From the NCBI GenBank assembly GCA_016584305.1, contig JACEEZ010009499.1, forward strand, positions 1 to 64,000: a stretch of 64,000 bases of DNA, read 5' to 3'. This document shows, piece by piece, positions 34,740-45,450 of this stretch. The stretch's first letter is position 1, and every line of letters starts with the position of its first letter. The translations under genes and the position numbers were made by a program. The stretch comes from Chionoecetes opilio. Taxonomy: Eukaryota; Arthropoda; Malacostraca; Decapoda; Majidae. The notes under the pieces were generated by a model. It had not been told where the DNA came from. It was given only the letters and a program-made list of their open reading frames with translations, and made no database searches.

Positions 34740-35528
34740 ATGAGCTTGCTTATGTGAGAGTTGTCACAGTATGATTAAACGTTGGTCCGGTGTGGCAGAA
34801 TATGCCGTGCGGTCATCCAGGTCCACCAGGTCAGTGTGCCAGAAACCTCCATGGTGGGTGGCAAATATTTGGCTATCGCAAAGCATAGAAAAGATCAAAA
34901 AGTCAGAAAAGACACCTTGATGTTTATATATACATTGTGTGTGTGTGTGGGGGCACAGGGTCCACCACAACCATACAGGGCATGTTGTGTTTGGGTTATA
35001 TGGTATGTGGCAGTGCCAGTGAACCACTGCACACAACATGGCGGAAAAAGGGTAAAAAAAACCCTTTTTTTTTTTTTTTGTGTATCACCACCGCTGTGTT
35101 ACTTGCCTTGTGGGCCGTCAGGATGGACCGTGGCAGACCCACAGCCTCCTGCACGAAAATGAACAACACTCCAGGCATGAGTGGTGTGGTATCCTGCTTT
35201 GGTGACATGAGTCATATGCCAGGAAAGGAACAGTTTATTGTGTGGTGTCAGGCCGGTGTGTGTGTCAGGCCAAGCTACTCAACCCTCCGCTGTCAACACA
35301 TATTTATCTGTTATCATACGGTAATTTAGGCAATGTAACGTGTCATTCTGCTATGGTTGGGTGTTTTAGGCCTATCAAGCGTGGTCATGTCAATGTGTCA
35401 AGTGGTGCTGTCATACCTTTTCAAGACGTCATGCGGGCGGTGTTCAAATGTTTCCACGGGGTAAGAGTCATATCAGATACTGGTGTCATTGCTATTATTT
35501 TACACTAGGCCGAAATTGCCTACCATTG
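34740..35528. other. Gene-free stretch, nothing recognised
   Basis: A short (GT)n run lies near 34,937 and a T-run near 35,070. Open frames up to 130 codons here show no recognisable domain. Confidence 0.5.
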
Positions 35529-35793
35529 GGAGTGTGTTTCTGTTTAACTTATTGATTCTAGGAAAATTCTCATCTTATGAACTTCCGTCGCAAATATTAC
35601 TTTTGGAGATAATACCATGTTGTTAAATATGGAGCGAGAGACAAGTGTTTATGTCAGCCACTCTTTCTTCCTCTTGTCACCTGCATCGCTTCTATTGCCT
35701 TCTCTTGCCCGCGGACACTTTTTATGCAGATGGCTGTAGTTAGGGAGTTAAAGCTTGGAATTAGGTTAGGTTAGTATCAAAAGGTGGGTTAGG
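35529..35793 (+). repeat. Dispersed repeat, paralogue of 62,736-62,995; host of the hAT insertion
   Basis: Shares GTGTGTTTCTGTTTA, GAGAGACAAGT, CTGCATCGC, GCGGACACTTT and ATGCAGAT with 62,736-62,995. The paralogue runs on through TAAGGTGGGGCTAGG without interruption, at the place where the hAT element begins here. Confidence 0.75.
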
Positions 35794-38465
35794 CAGTGAT
35801 CCCAACCGGAGTTCCGCGGGGAACCCTGGGTTCCGCCGACCATCACCAGGGGTTCCGCAGAAACCGAAAAATAATTTATGTGCTATTACAAAATGACAGT
35901 GATCTTAATTCCTAATTCTACTCAACAACACTTCACAAATCACTGTCCAGACACCACATACTCGTACGTGTCAGTCAGTACAATGTTAATGAGAGCAAAA
36001 TGATATGCATAGAATGAAGAAAAAAATTGTGTTATGCCGTTGCCGGATAACGCCCTTCATTCCTACTCCGCAAGTTTGGCGACACAGGGGTTGGGTAGGA
36101 GGGTGACCAACCCCGTACGATATATACTTGTCCACGAGAGCCGCCAGCCCTCCGTTCACACATCTTCCTTCAGTGTTTTTGAGCAGCGCAACCGAGTGAA
36201 ACGTTGTGTTAATTTAATCTCAACCAGTTAATATTATTTTGATACGGATTTTAAGACTGAGCATGTTTCAAATTTTTGAAAAGAAAGCATGGTCAGTGAG
36301 AGGAGGACAGTGACGAAGAATCACAAATACCACATCCAAGTATGAGTAAAGTAAAAGTAGTGATTTTTTAAAAAAAATCGGAGGGGGGGGCCCTTTACAA
36401 TGACATTTAATCTGCCATTTGGCTTTACATGGACTGGGAGAAGAAAACTTCCACCGCCTTTGTGCATTGTTTGTGGGAAAAAGCTCGCTAACACAGCTAT
36501 GGCCCCAGCCAAGTTAAAGCGACAATTAACTACTAATCACGCCACTTGTCAAATAAAACCATGGATTTCTCGAAGACTCCTTGGTATTCACAGCAGAACA
36601 AAGAAAAGTTTTTGAAAAGAAGGTACCATCAGTGATAAGGCCCAAGAAGCAACTATTTAGTGGCTGATCTAGTTGCCAAGAAATGAAAAGTCACACTATG
36701 CAGAAAGCCTAATAATGCCTGCTTGCAAAATATTGGTGAGAACTTTTCTTTTCTCACATATCTCAACAAGACGCTTCTCACCTTTAGCTAGGTGAAGAAG
36801 CTGAAAGTGGAATTGCAAGGTTCCTGTTTCTGATAATACATTAGTAGCGTGTGGATGACCTGTCCAACATTTTCTTGTATTTTGTCTGAAATACTGCAAA
36901 ATAACACTTTGCTCTCCAAGTAGATGAGACAACTGATATACTGGTAAGCTCAGCTGCTGGCATCGTCGATTTGAAAATGAAGGTGAAATATGGGAAATTA
37001 TTTTTGCTGTAAAGAACTGCAGAAACTACCAAGCCACGACTTTTCAACATCTTGTCTTCTTACCTGGAATCTTGTGGTTTGTCATTGAACCGATGCGTTG
37101 GAATCTGCACTGATGATGCTCCCCTCAATGAAATTGCTTCAGTACAAGGCTTTGTATCACGCGTGAAAGAAAAAATCCCTGAGTCATTAAAAACTCACTG
37201 CTTTCTCCACGAGAATTCTGGTTCAAAAATTATTGGGGATGAATTTAAACAAGTCCTTGGTATAACTGTGAACTGGTCAACTTTATAACGCAGACGCCCT
37301 CTGAAAGTCTCGCTATTGCCAAGGTTGTGTGAAAAAACCTGCAAAAGATTCACGTGACGCTTCTCCAGCACACAGATGCTCGATGGCTTTCGAGAGGTAA
37401 AGTTTTGACAAGGGTATGCGAGCTGCGACAGGAACTGCTGCTTTTCTTCAAAAGAATAATAAATCCAGTTTCTGTGATGTCTGAATCTTCCAAACTGGCA
37501 AATGAAACTAGCAATACTTTAAGTCAGATATTTTCAATTTAAGATAACGTGAACACCATGCCATGCAGGGTGCGAAGGAAAGACTTCTGACTCCACAGCC
37601 AACCTTCTGCTTTAAAAGAATAAACTCGCTGTTTTGGAAAAAAGCACCTTTCATAGGAAACGTCGAATGTGTTTCCACTCGCTACTTCAAAGTTCAAACT
37701 CAGAATGAATCTGAAAATGTCCATTCCATTAATTACAAGTCACTTTGGGATCACTGGTCAAAAAACTTCATAAGTACTGCCCCTCCTTGTCATCAGATAC
37801 GTATGACTGGGTGAGCAAAACCCCTTCACTGAGTTTTTTTTGTTGTTTTTTGTTTCTCACAAGTACAGAAAACCTATTAGTCTGCAAGAAGAAGTAGAAC
37901 TGAGTGACTACAGTGCGATCGAACCTTGAAAATGAAAATGTTAATGAAGTATCATCACTTGACAAAGTTTTTTGGATTTCAGCAAAGCAAGAGTACCCTG
38001 TCTCTCAGTAAAAGCATTGATGTTTTACTTCAGTTTTCAACTTCTTACTCTGTGACCAAGCTTTCTCATGCCTGACCGTCATTAAAAGCAAATCAAGAAA
38101 TTGTCTTCTGTCTGTCGAGGAAGAACTGCGTGTGTGTCTGTCAAAAATTCGGCCAAGAATTTCACAGATACGCAAAGAGAAACAAGTCCAAGTGTCACAC
38201 TGAAAGTAAGTCATAACATTATTGACTTATTAGTGTGAACTCTCATGACATGTGAGAAAAATTGTAGATTTTCATATATGAATTATATTGCTAAAAAACT
38301 TTTCTTTAAAAAATTTATATATATATATATATATTTTAAATATATATATATATATTATATATAATATATATATATATATATATTAGTATACTATATATAG
38401 GGGTTCCTTGGAATATGAAAAATTATTACAGGGGTTCCTCCAAGGTGTAAAGGTTGGGAATCACT
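35794..38465 (+). mobile_element. hAT transposon (2.67 kb) with TIRs and 8-bp target duplication
   Basis: The left TIR CAGTGATCCCAACC (35,794) pairs with the right end GGTTGGGAATCACT(G) at 38,465/38,466. Similarity extends through GGAACC/GGTTCC. The 8-bp duplication GGGTTAGG lies at 35,786-35,793 and 38,466-38,473, with one G shared with the TIR end. CAGTG-type ends and 8-bp duplications are hAT hallmarks. The element carries a decayed transposase gene and a (TA)n tract at 38,314-38,400. The 62,985 paralogue shows an approximate empty site. Confidence 0.9.
36400..38203 (+). pseudogene. hAT transposase, ZBED5/SCAND3-like, frameshifted
   Basis: In order: a BED zinc finger (FTWTGRRKLPPPLCIVCGKK, then LKRQLTTNH); RRVDDLS and FALQVDETTDI near 36,860-36,930, matching the RRIDDM and LQVDESTDI catalytic-core region; RFENEGEIWEIIF; NRCVGICTDDAP, matching the second acidic motif (CTDGAPAM); KTHCFLHEN; HTDARWLSRGKVLTRV; and a C-terminal dimerisation domain with FSTSYSCDQAFSCL and KSKSRNCL. 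It ends VSH-TGA at 38,201. The Cys pair of the BED finger is kept, but the first His of HxxxxH is Gln (KRQLTTNH). Several frameshifts and stops break it. It is a dead transposase, not a domesticated gene. Confidence 0.9.
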
Positions 38466-39345
38466 GGGTTAGGTTATAGTCCGGCAGTCAAACCCCCTAT
38501 TTTGAGTGAAGCGTGCAATAGAGTCCGCATAAAATATATTCACATTTTCATGACCTTAGGACCCTACTAAAGAATATTAGGGAGGGTGTCGCCCTGACAC
38601 ACTTGAGCATTTTCCATAAAACCCATTAATATATAAATTACCTGGCGCCATTATCGGAACTTCTAATTTTATTTTGGCTCCGGTACCAGAAACACCAACA
38701 GTTCTCTGCTTCTGAATTTTTCAAGGTCCAGAAGGTTGAGAATTGCAGGTTCTTGGTATCAGAGACCAGAGCTGCACCGCTGGACATGGTATAGTAATGC
38801 CTGAGGGGTAGCTAAGGAGATCGACCACGTCCTTGTTAGTACTCGTTGTAGGATCCTCCAGAACTGCAGGGTTTACCGGAGTGCTGAGTTCTTTGGAACA
38901 GATCAGACCTCTTATTGCTACACTTAAGCTTCATGACAAGTCGAGAAGAATCTCAATAGGTAACCATACTGTGTTTCATCTTGAGAAACTGAAGGACTTG
39001 ACATGTGCTCATGAGTATGCGGTGGCAGTCTCAAATCGGTTTGATGTGCTCGGTGCCCTCGAGGACCCTGTAGAACTGTTGGATACCTTCAAACGTGAAA
39101 CTCTACAGGCTGCCAAGGAGTGTATTGGGGTTGCGCTCGAGGTCAAGGCGTGGTTTTGTCTCGACGGAGACGCTGGAAAAATCGAGGAGTCGCGCTGCCA
39201 GGCTGGCTGGGAACCAAGACCAGCACAGGGCTCTGTCACGCCCGACTAGAAGAACACTCCTGGGGAGAGACAAGGAGAGGTATGTCAGGAGTCTCGCTGA
39301 GGATGTCAAGGGTCATTTGAACGCTAATGACCTCCGACCCGCCTA

Positions 39346-40141
39346 CAGGGATGTCAACAAGAAAAGAAAAAAACCTCTAAAATAAAATAATAGGGCGACC
39401 AGCTAATCCGAGCGCAGCAAGGCTAACCGAGCGTAGTGAGGGAACCTCCCAGCTGGGGGTTCGATTTTTTGTAAATTTCATGCTCTGAGGGAGCTTCTGA
39501 GAGGTCCTTGGTTATATCTATAATAATTTCTGGTCTCAATTTTGTCTGTTTTTGTATCCACAATTTGTGTATATGTATATATATATATATATAGTATATC
39601 ATGCAACTTAAATTGTGAAATGTATATGAATTATTAACCATTTTGACATGACAAATGAAATATTAACACTGTTTCCGTTGGAAAAGTAATAACACAACAA
39701 CAAAATATTTGTCAACATTATCAATTATTTAGGCAGTATCAAATACAGCTCAAATATGATTTGATGACCAACTTCGAATTATTGAATAATCCAATATCAA
39801 ATAAGTTTCACTATAACTATAATCATGATAATAACACTGCTGTATACACCACAGAATACACTGCTGTATTCCACCCCCAACATACTGCCTCCTGAGCAAA
39901 CTTGTAGCAGTGGAGTCAGGAGATATCGGCAGCCTAGTATTAACTTCCCGCTGTGCAGCCAACAAATGTTTTATGCTCTGTGCTGGATCAGTGGCCAGGG
40001 ACAGGTTCGGCTGTGGGCTAGCCAACTATGTACCCCCCCCCCCCTAAATTTTTATCCCGAATCTACACGATTCACAGAAATGACCCAGCTGGCAATAAAA
40101 TACTCGGAAATCCGCGAATGCGCGGAAAATTGACATCCCTG
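39346..40141. mobile_element. Non-autonomous hAT-like element (0.8 kb) inserted in the RTE LINE
   Basis: The ends CAGGGATGTCAA and TTGACATCCCTG are perfect 12-bp inverted repeats. The LINE reading resumes exactly outside them (PAYR before, AYRALKKLRSK after). CGCCTA is duplicated at 39,340-39,345 and 40,142-40,147; shifted by one base, the match is 7 of 8. The interior has a (TA)n tract near 39,570 and no transposase. Confidence 0.85.
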
Positions 40142-41217
40142 CGCCTACCGAGCCCTGAAGAAGCTCCGTTCCAAGTCTCCATCTCGGGCGAGTGCTATTC
40201 GAGCAGCAGATGGGCGCCTCGTGTCGGACATGGATGGGCAGATGGCTCGTTGGGCTGAGTACTTTGGGCAGTTGTTCACGGTGGACCCTCCAACTGAGCA
40301 GCTTCACACCACTGGATTACAGGCAGTGGATGCCGATCCTCCCATCCACGAAACCGCACCCTCGCGAGGCTGTAGCAAAGTTGAGGGGACGGAAAGGCAG
40401 CTGGTGTTTGTAATATCAGTGCGGAGCTCCTCAAAGCTGGGGGTGAGGCCATGATCCGCGGATTGCATGCTGTCCTGACTGCCGTGTGGCAATCAGGTAC
40501 CATTCCTCCTGACTGGAAAAGGGGGCTGGTCGTCCCTATCTGGAAAGGGAAAAGGGACCGTCAGGACTGCAACAATTACCGCGATATTACACTGCTCAGC
40601 GTGACAGGCAAGGTGCTTGCCCATCTATTGCTGACACGGATCCGCAGTCATCTGCTGAAGCATCAGAGACCTCAGCAGTCTGGGTTCACGCCTGGTAAGT
40701 CAACAACGGACCGTATCCTAGCCTTCGTGTTCTGGGTGGAACGCCGATGTGAGTTTCGACAGGGGATGCTTGCAGCCTATGTTGATCTCAAGAAGGCGTT
40801 TGACTCGGTGCATCGTGAGTCACTCTGGGATCTTCTGCGACTTCGCGGGATTCCTGCAAGGACTATTGGTTTGATAACTGGACTGTATTCTGGGACTGAG
40901 AGTGCTCTGAAGTGTGGGGCAGGTGTATCCAGCTTCTTTCCTGTTAATACAGCAGTGAGGCAAGGGTGCGCCCTTGCCCCATCACTTTTCAACACTTATA
41001 TGGACTGGGTATTGGACAAGGTTGTAGATCAGTGATTGTGGAGCGTCCGTCGGCAACACCAAGATCACAGATCTTGTTTTTGCCGATGATGTAGTAATCT
41101 TTGCTGAGTCGCTGGAGGTCCTGGTGATGGCTCTCGAGGCGCTGCACGAGGAGGCAAAGCCTTTGGGACTTGGTCTCCTGGCTCAAGACCAAGGTCCAGG
41201 TGTTTTGGAGCACATAT

Positions 41218-41703
41218 AGCGCATTTTCGTGACGTTCACCGCCCTGGTCAGTCCAGTCCGGACCGATCAGGGTGGACTGATGGTCGCGAAAATACATCGA
41301 GACTAGCCCCGTCCCATTCGTCGTTCCTATTGGCTGGGGGATCGAGGGGGCGGTACTGAACTGAACTGTGGAGGCGGCAGGCGCCCATCTTGTCAATATC
41401 CTTTTTGTCGTCCGCCTTTTAACCTGTGCTGAAGACTTTACAACTACCACGCCTGTGATACTTTAGTCTTATGGTCGGCCATCATGGTGTTTCATGTCTT
41501 ATCAGCAGCACGAGAAGCTCCTGGTCGTCTTCCCCGCTAACTGTAGTGCGCATGCGCCAGTTCTCCCCACACGGGCCCCTGCCCTGCCTCGGGCTCAGCC
41601 CGGCCCAGTCCGTTCCAGCCCGGTCTAAACTGCCTCGCAAAAACAGTGGCCGCCCGGGACTAGCCCAGTCCAGACCGGGCCAGAGCGGCCGCGAAAATGC
41701 GCT
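41218..41703. mobile_element. 486-bp TIR element (MITE) inserted in the RTE LINE
   Basis: The ends AGCGCATTTTCG and CGAAAATGCGCT are perfect inverted repeats that interrupt the LINE ORF between 'KTKVQVF' and 'LLDEAVQSVHACGED'. Subterminal CCAGTCC(G/A)GACCG-type blocks are repeated near both ends, for example near 41,260 and 41,670. It is GC-rich with no coding capacity. The superfamily is unclear; a TA or TTA target is possible (TAT before, TTTA after). Confidence 0.8.
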
Positions 41704-42429
41704 TTTACTAGATGAAGCAGTACAGTCTGTTCATGCGTGCGGCGAGGACATTGAGATCTTGGAAAGTTTTACATACCTTGGTAGCGCAGTCCATAATGAC
41801 GGCGGGTCACGTCAAGAAGTCTTACGGCGGATTGGCATAGCCCACGGTTTATGGACTCCGCTCAGCGGGAGTATTTGGCGTTGTCGGTACCTGTGCAGGG
41901 GGACAAAGATCCGGACCTTCAAGTCGCTTGTGATCCCTGTCTTACTATATGGTTGTGAGACATGAATACTAAATAGTGACTTGAAGAGACTAATCAATGC
42001 CTTTGGTAATAAGTGTCTTCGCAGAATCATGGGGTATCGCTGGGATGATTACGTGTCAAATCAGCAATTGCACCGTGAGACTGAATCGAGGCCTATTAAA
42101 ACCGGGCATAGAAAGGTTCCCAAGCGCCCCCGGTTGGGCTTTTAAGGGGAGTGGCACCTACCTAAAAGGGGCCTAAAACCAAAACCCCCCCTTCCCCCCC
42201 TCGGGTTGTACCCGGGGTAAAAGGACAATCCGGGCGGGGGAGGAGGCCAAGGGGGCCCCCATAGGCTCGTGGCTGGGGAAAATTTTTTTAAAAAAATGTT
42301 TCCTTTGGGACCCTGCTTGGGGATGGGGAAAGGGGGGGCCTGCTTGGGACACGCGGGCCCCCCGGGAGGGGCCCCGTTGGGTTGGCAAAAAAGGGGCCCG
42401 GCCCCCCGGGTTTTATGCCCCCAAATGGA

Positions 42430-44255
42430 GATTGGAACCCCCAAGTTACCGGGTGCCACCCACATTGGGGAGTACCCTGGGGTTAAAATCAATCCGGCGG
42501 GTTTTTAGGGGTTTTGGTTACCCCGTGGGGGTGTAGGAAAGGCCCAACCTTTCCTGCAAAAAAGAATTTATAAATGGATTGGTGGATTTCCCCCTTTTAG
42601 GGCCCGGTTCTCCATCCAAGGCATTTAAATTTGGTGCAGCCCCTGGGGGCAGGGCCACGGCTCCCAAACCCCCCCTTTAAAAACTTTTTTTTTTCCTCGG
42701 AAAATTTAGGCGGAAGGAAAAACCCCCGGACCCGGTATCCCACGTCCACAGAACCCCCCCCTTCCCTTGGTGGCCAGTACCCCCCTGGAAGGGGGGTCGG
42801 CCCTTCCAAAGCTTTTTCCCCTTTCGGCCCAAAAGCCTTTCCCCAAAGGCGGCCTTTCCCCCTGGGAAAGTTAACAAATTCCCCTTCAATCGCCACCCCA
42901 AAAAATTTTGGGGAATTTCGGGGGTAAAGGGCCCATAAATTCTCCCCATTTTCCCCCTTTTGTTCACCCATTCCCCTTGGGATGGGATTTTTACTCGTTC
43001 AAGTGCGGGGGAAAAAACATGTCGGGGTATTGCGGGGAAGAAAAAAAATTAAAACTCATTTTAAAATGGTTCAGCAATGTAAACCCCTTTAAATTTAAAA
43101 AAACCTTCCTAAATTTTTTTTTTGTGTAGTTTTTAATTTTAATTTTTTTATTTTAAAAAGGGGTTCCCCATAATAATTTATATAAACATTACATAGGGGA
43201 CTTTAACAAAACCCCCAAAACCCAAAAATACACATACATATATACTTTAAAAAGGGAAAAAGTAATAAATAAACGGGCAAAAGCCCGCCGCTGAAAACCG
43301 CAGCCAAAATTTGGGGGGGGGGGGGGGGGGAGGGGGAGGCACGCGCCCCCTCCAGCAGGGGGAAAGGGGGGGTTTTTCTGAAACTTGGCCGCACAAGGGG
43401 CCCGGGCCGCTTTTCTCCAGGGGGACGCGCTTTTAAAAGCCGCTTGGAAAACGGGGGCTTTTTAAAGGGGTTTTAAGGGGCCCGGGGAGGGGAAGGTAAA
43501 AAAGGAAAGGGGCCGGGGCCAAAAACGTCCGTTTCCCTTAAAAAACCCCGCCCCTTTAAACCTTTGTCTGCACCCGGCGAAAACTGTTCCCCTTTGGGGC
43601 CCCAGAGGCGCGCTTTCCCCAATCCCTTTGGGCCCCCCTTTTGGGATGCGGGAAAAGGACAGTAAAAGGCCCACCGTTTGGAGGCCCCCCCCAAACCGGG
43701 CCGCCTCGTTGAAAGGGAGGCCTATGTGGCCCTTGGGCCCCCCGGAACCACGGGCCCCCCCTGCCCCGGAGAGGACCGGGATTTGGGGCCCCAGGAGGGC
43801 CCCCCCCCCCGGTGGGGGGGAGCCTCCCCAAGTTGCCCCTGGGTGTGCGGGGTTTCCGTAGGCCCTGAAGGGCAACAGGGAGCCCAGTTTTGAACCCCCC
43901 CACAACCTCCTCCGGCGGGCCCAAAAAGGGGGGGGGCTTTTAGGGCGCGCCAAAATCGCCACCAGGCCCGCCCTGCACCCGTGGAAAATTTGGTCGGGCG
44001 TCCTCTGGGACAGAAACCTCACCCCCTAACCACCGCAGAAACCTGCCCGGGGCCTCTCGGGGTCAAGGAGCCGTCGGTGAAAAGTAGAAAAGGACCACCG
44101 GGGACGTGTGGGGACTTTTGGCGTGCCCCCACCCCCCTGCAGGGCGTCCCTTGCCCTCAGCCCCCCCGCGTCCCAACAAACGCCCGCAGCTGGCGGGTGG
44201 GGGGGCGAAAATTTAAAAACCTGGGGGAAAGAGGGTACCACGGTGGCGGGGGCCG
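42430..44255. other. GC-rich smoothed stretch, no supported gene
   Basis: Dominated by G and C runs. The longest open frame (43,462-44,022, minus) is Gly/Pro-rich and unrecognised, and overlaps equally long frames on both strands. Confidence 0.5.
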
Positions 44256-44906
44256 AGGGTAGTTGACAGCTTTTTGTGTATTCAAAGGGGACGTAAATTA
44301 GTGCGTGAGAGCCCCCTTTCATTTCCGTGGGAAAATAGAAAAAACCGCTTCTTTTTTCCTTCAAAAAATGATGCAAAGAGAAAAAGACAAGACAGAAAAA
44401 AATAATTATAAATAATAATTCGCCCCCTTTATAAATATGACTTTGATTTTTTTGGTCAGCTTTGTCTCGTACCCCCAGGTGTAAGGTTTCGTCCCCAAAT
44501 GGTAGTACGGGTTTACCCCGGGTTTAAAGAACCATTTTGCTCTAGTTAAAAGGACTCGCCAGGGGGCTATTTTTTTTTCCGTCGTGGGAGTACCCAAAGG
44601 GCCCAAACCCACATGTGCCCATAAACCCTCCCCCCCCTTGCAAGTGTGGCAGAGGCCAGCAGGGGAAGCATAACCCTAAATTTAATCACAGGGCCCACTA
44701 ACAAATCCAGCCGCGAAAACCCAAAGAGGAGGGGCCAGCCATTCCCCTTTCTAGAAATAACATTAAAAGGGGCCAAACCACCTGGGGCCCTCAAGGAAGA
44801 TAAAAAACCCCCTTAAAGGCGCAACAGGTTAAAAGAATAAAAAAATAATACTAAGAAAAAAATGGGGTTTAAAGCCCCCCCCCGCTTTTTCTTCTAAAAG
44901 TCCCTC

Positions 44907-45450
44907 TAACTGACTTTCAAGAGAAAACTCACTCGCAGGCGTCCCGTTTTAATCTCTGAGAGGGAAAAACTGAAAAGACTGACCCGGGAAAGCGCCTTTT
45001 TTCCGTAGAAAAAAAAAAGAAAAAAATTAGCCGGGGAATGTATCGGGTACGGGGCCTGGGGAAAAAGGGGGGGAAAGCAATTTTTTTCCAAAATATCTAG
45101 AGAACAGTATTCCCCTACAAAAAATTTTTAAATGGGGTGAAAAAAATTCCCAGTTTTCAACAGGCCTCCCTGTGGTATAACCAATTTAAATTAAATTGAT
45201 TTTTATCAAGGGAAATTTTAAAACTGCTTTTTTACCACAGGGGGGCCCTTTTAAATTTTAAATTTTTTTGAAACCCTTAAGGGTTTTCCGTAGCTAATAC
45301 TTTTTCTTGGGGTATTATGGAAACATTGTTTTCCCCCATTTTCCGCAGCCCCCCGTACGGGAAAAATTTTCCAGGCAAAAGGGTTTTTTTTTTTTTTTTT
45401 TACCAAAAAAGGCGCTTGGGCGGCGTCAGTCTTTTCATTTTCCGCCCGAA
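44907..45450. repeat. Palindrome in tandem unit 1 (arms about 230 bp)
   Basis: The forward arm from GACTGACCCGGGAAAGCGCC to about 45,215 is followed by its inverse, ending GGCGTCAGTC near 45,430. In the single clean copy at 60,137 only the forward arm exists and leads directly into the body. Equivalent palindromes occur at 49,920-50,465 and 54,920-55,440. Confidence 0.75.

Larger units (their letters stand above)
38676..42426 (+). pseudogene. RTE-type LINE ORF (endonuclease plus reverse transcriptase), twice interrupted
   Basis: The ORF is 5' truncated inside the endonuclease. It reads RLRIAGSWYQRPELHRWTW, a stop for Trp at about 38,793, then KEIDHVLVS. The catalytic GTDH motif is broken by a 2-base loss at 38,906. 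The RT follows at 40,142-41,217: WKRGLVVPIWKGK, GFTPGKSTTDRILA, YVDLKKAFDSVHRE (catalytic Asp), VRQGCALAPSLFN and, after a frameshift at 41,033, FADDVVIFAE (catalytic DD near 41,084). After the second insertion come SFTYLGSAVHNDGGSRQEV, VIPVLLYGCET and RRIMGYRWDDY. The end, smoothed from about 42,090, still shows RPRGRP and a Pro-rich terminus near 42,426. LINEs copy themselves by target-primed reverse transcription; this copy is dead. Confidence 0.9.

Noticed and set aside
34937..35329. 130-codon plus-strand frame
   Set aside because: Overlaps another frame of similar length, starts in a GT run, and shows no recognisable domain or splice context.
35755..35793. GGTTAGGTTAGG as telomeric repeat
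   Set aside because: Only a few units, inside a dispersed repeat that also occurs at 62.9 kb; not a telomere.
43462..44022. 186-codon open frame on the minus strand in a GC-rich block
   Set aside because: It is Gly/Pro-rich, overlaps other long frames on both strands, lies in smoothed sequence, and shows no domain. GC-rich runs remove stop codons by composition.
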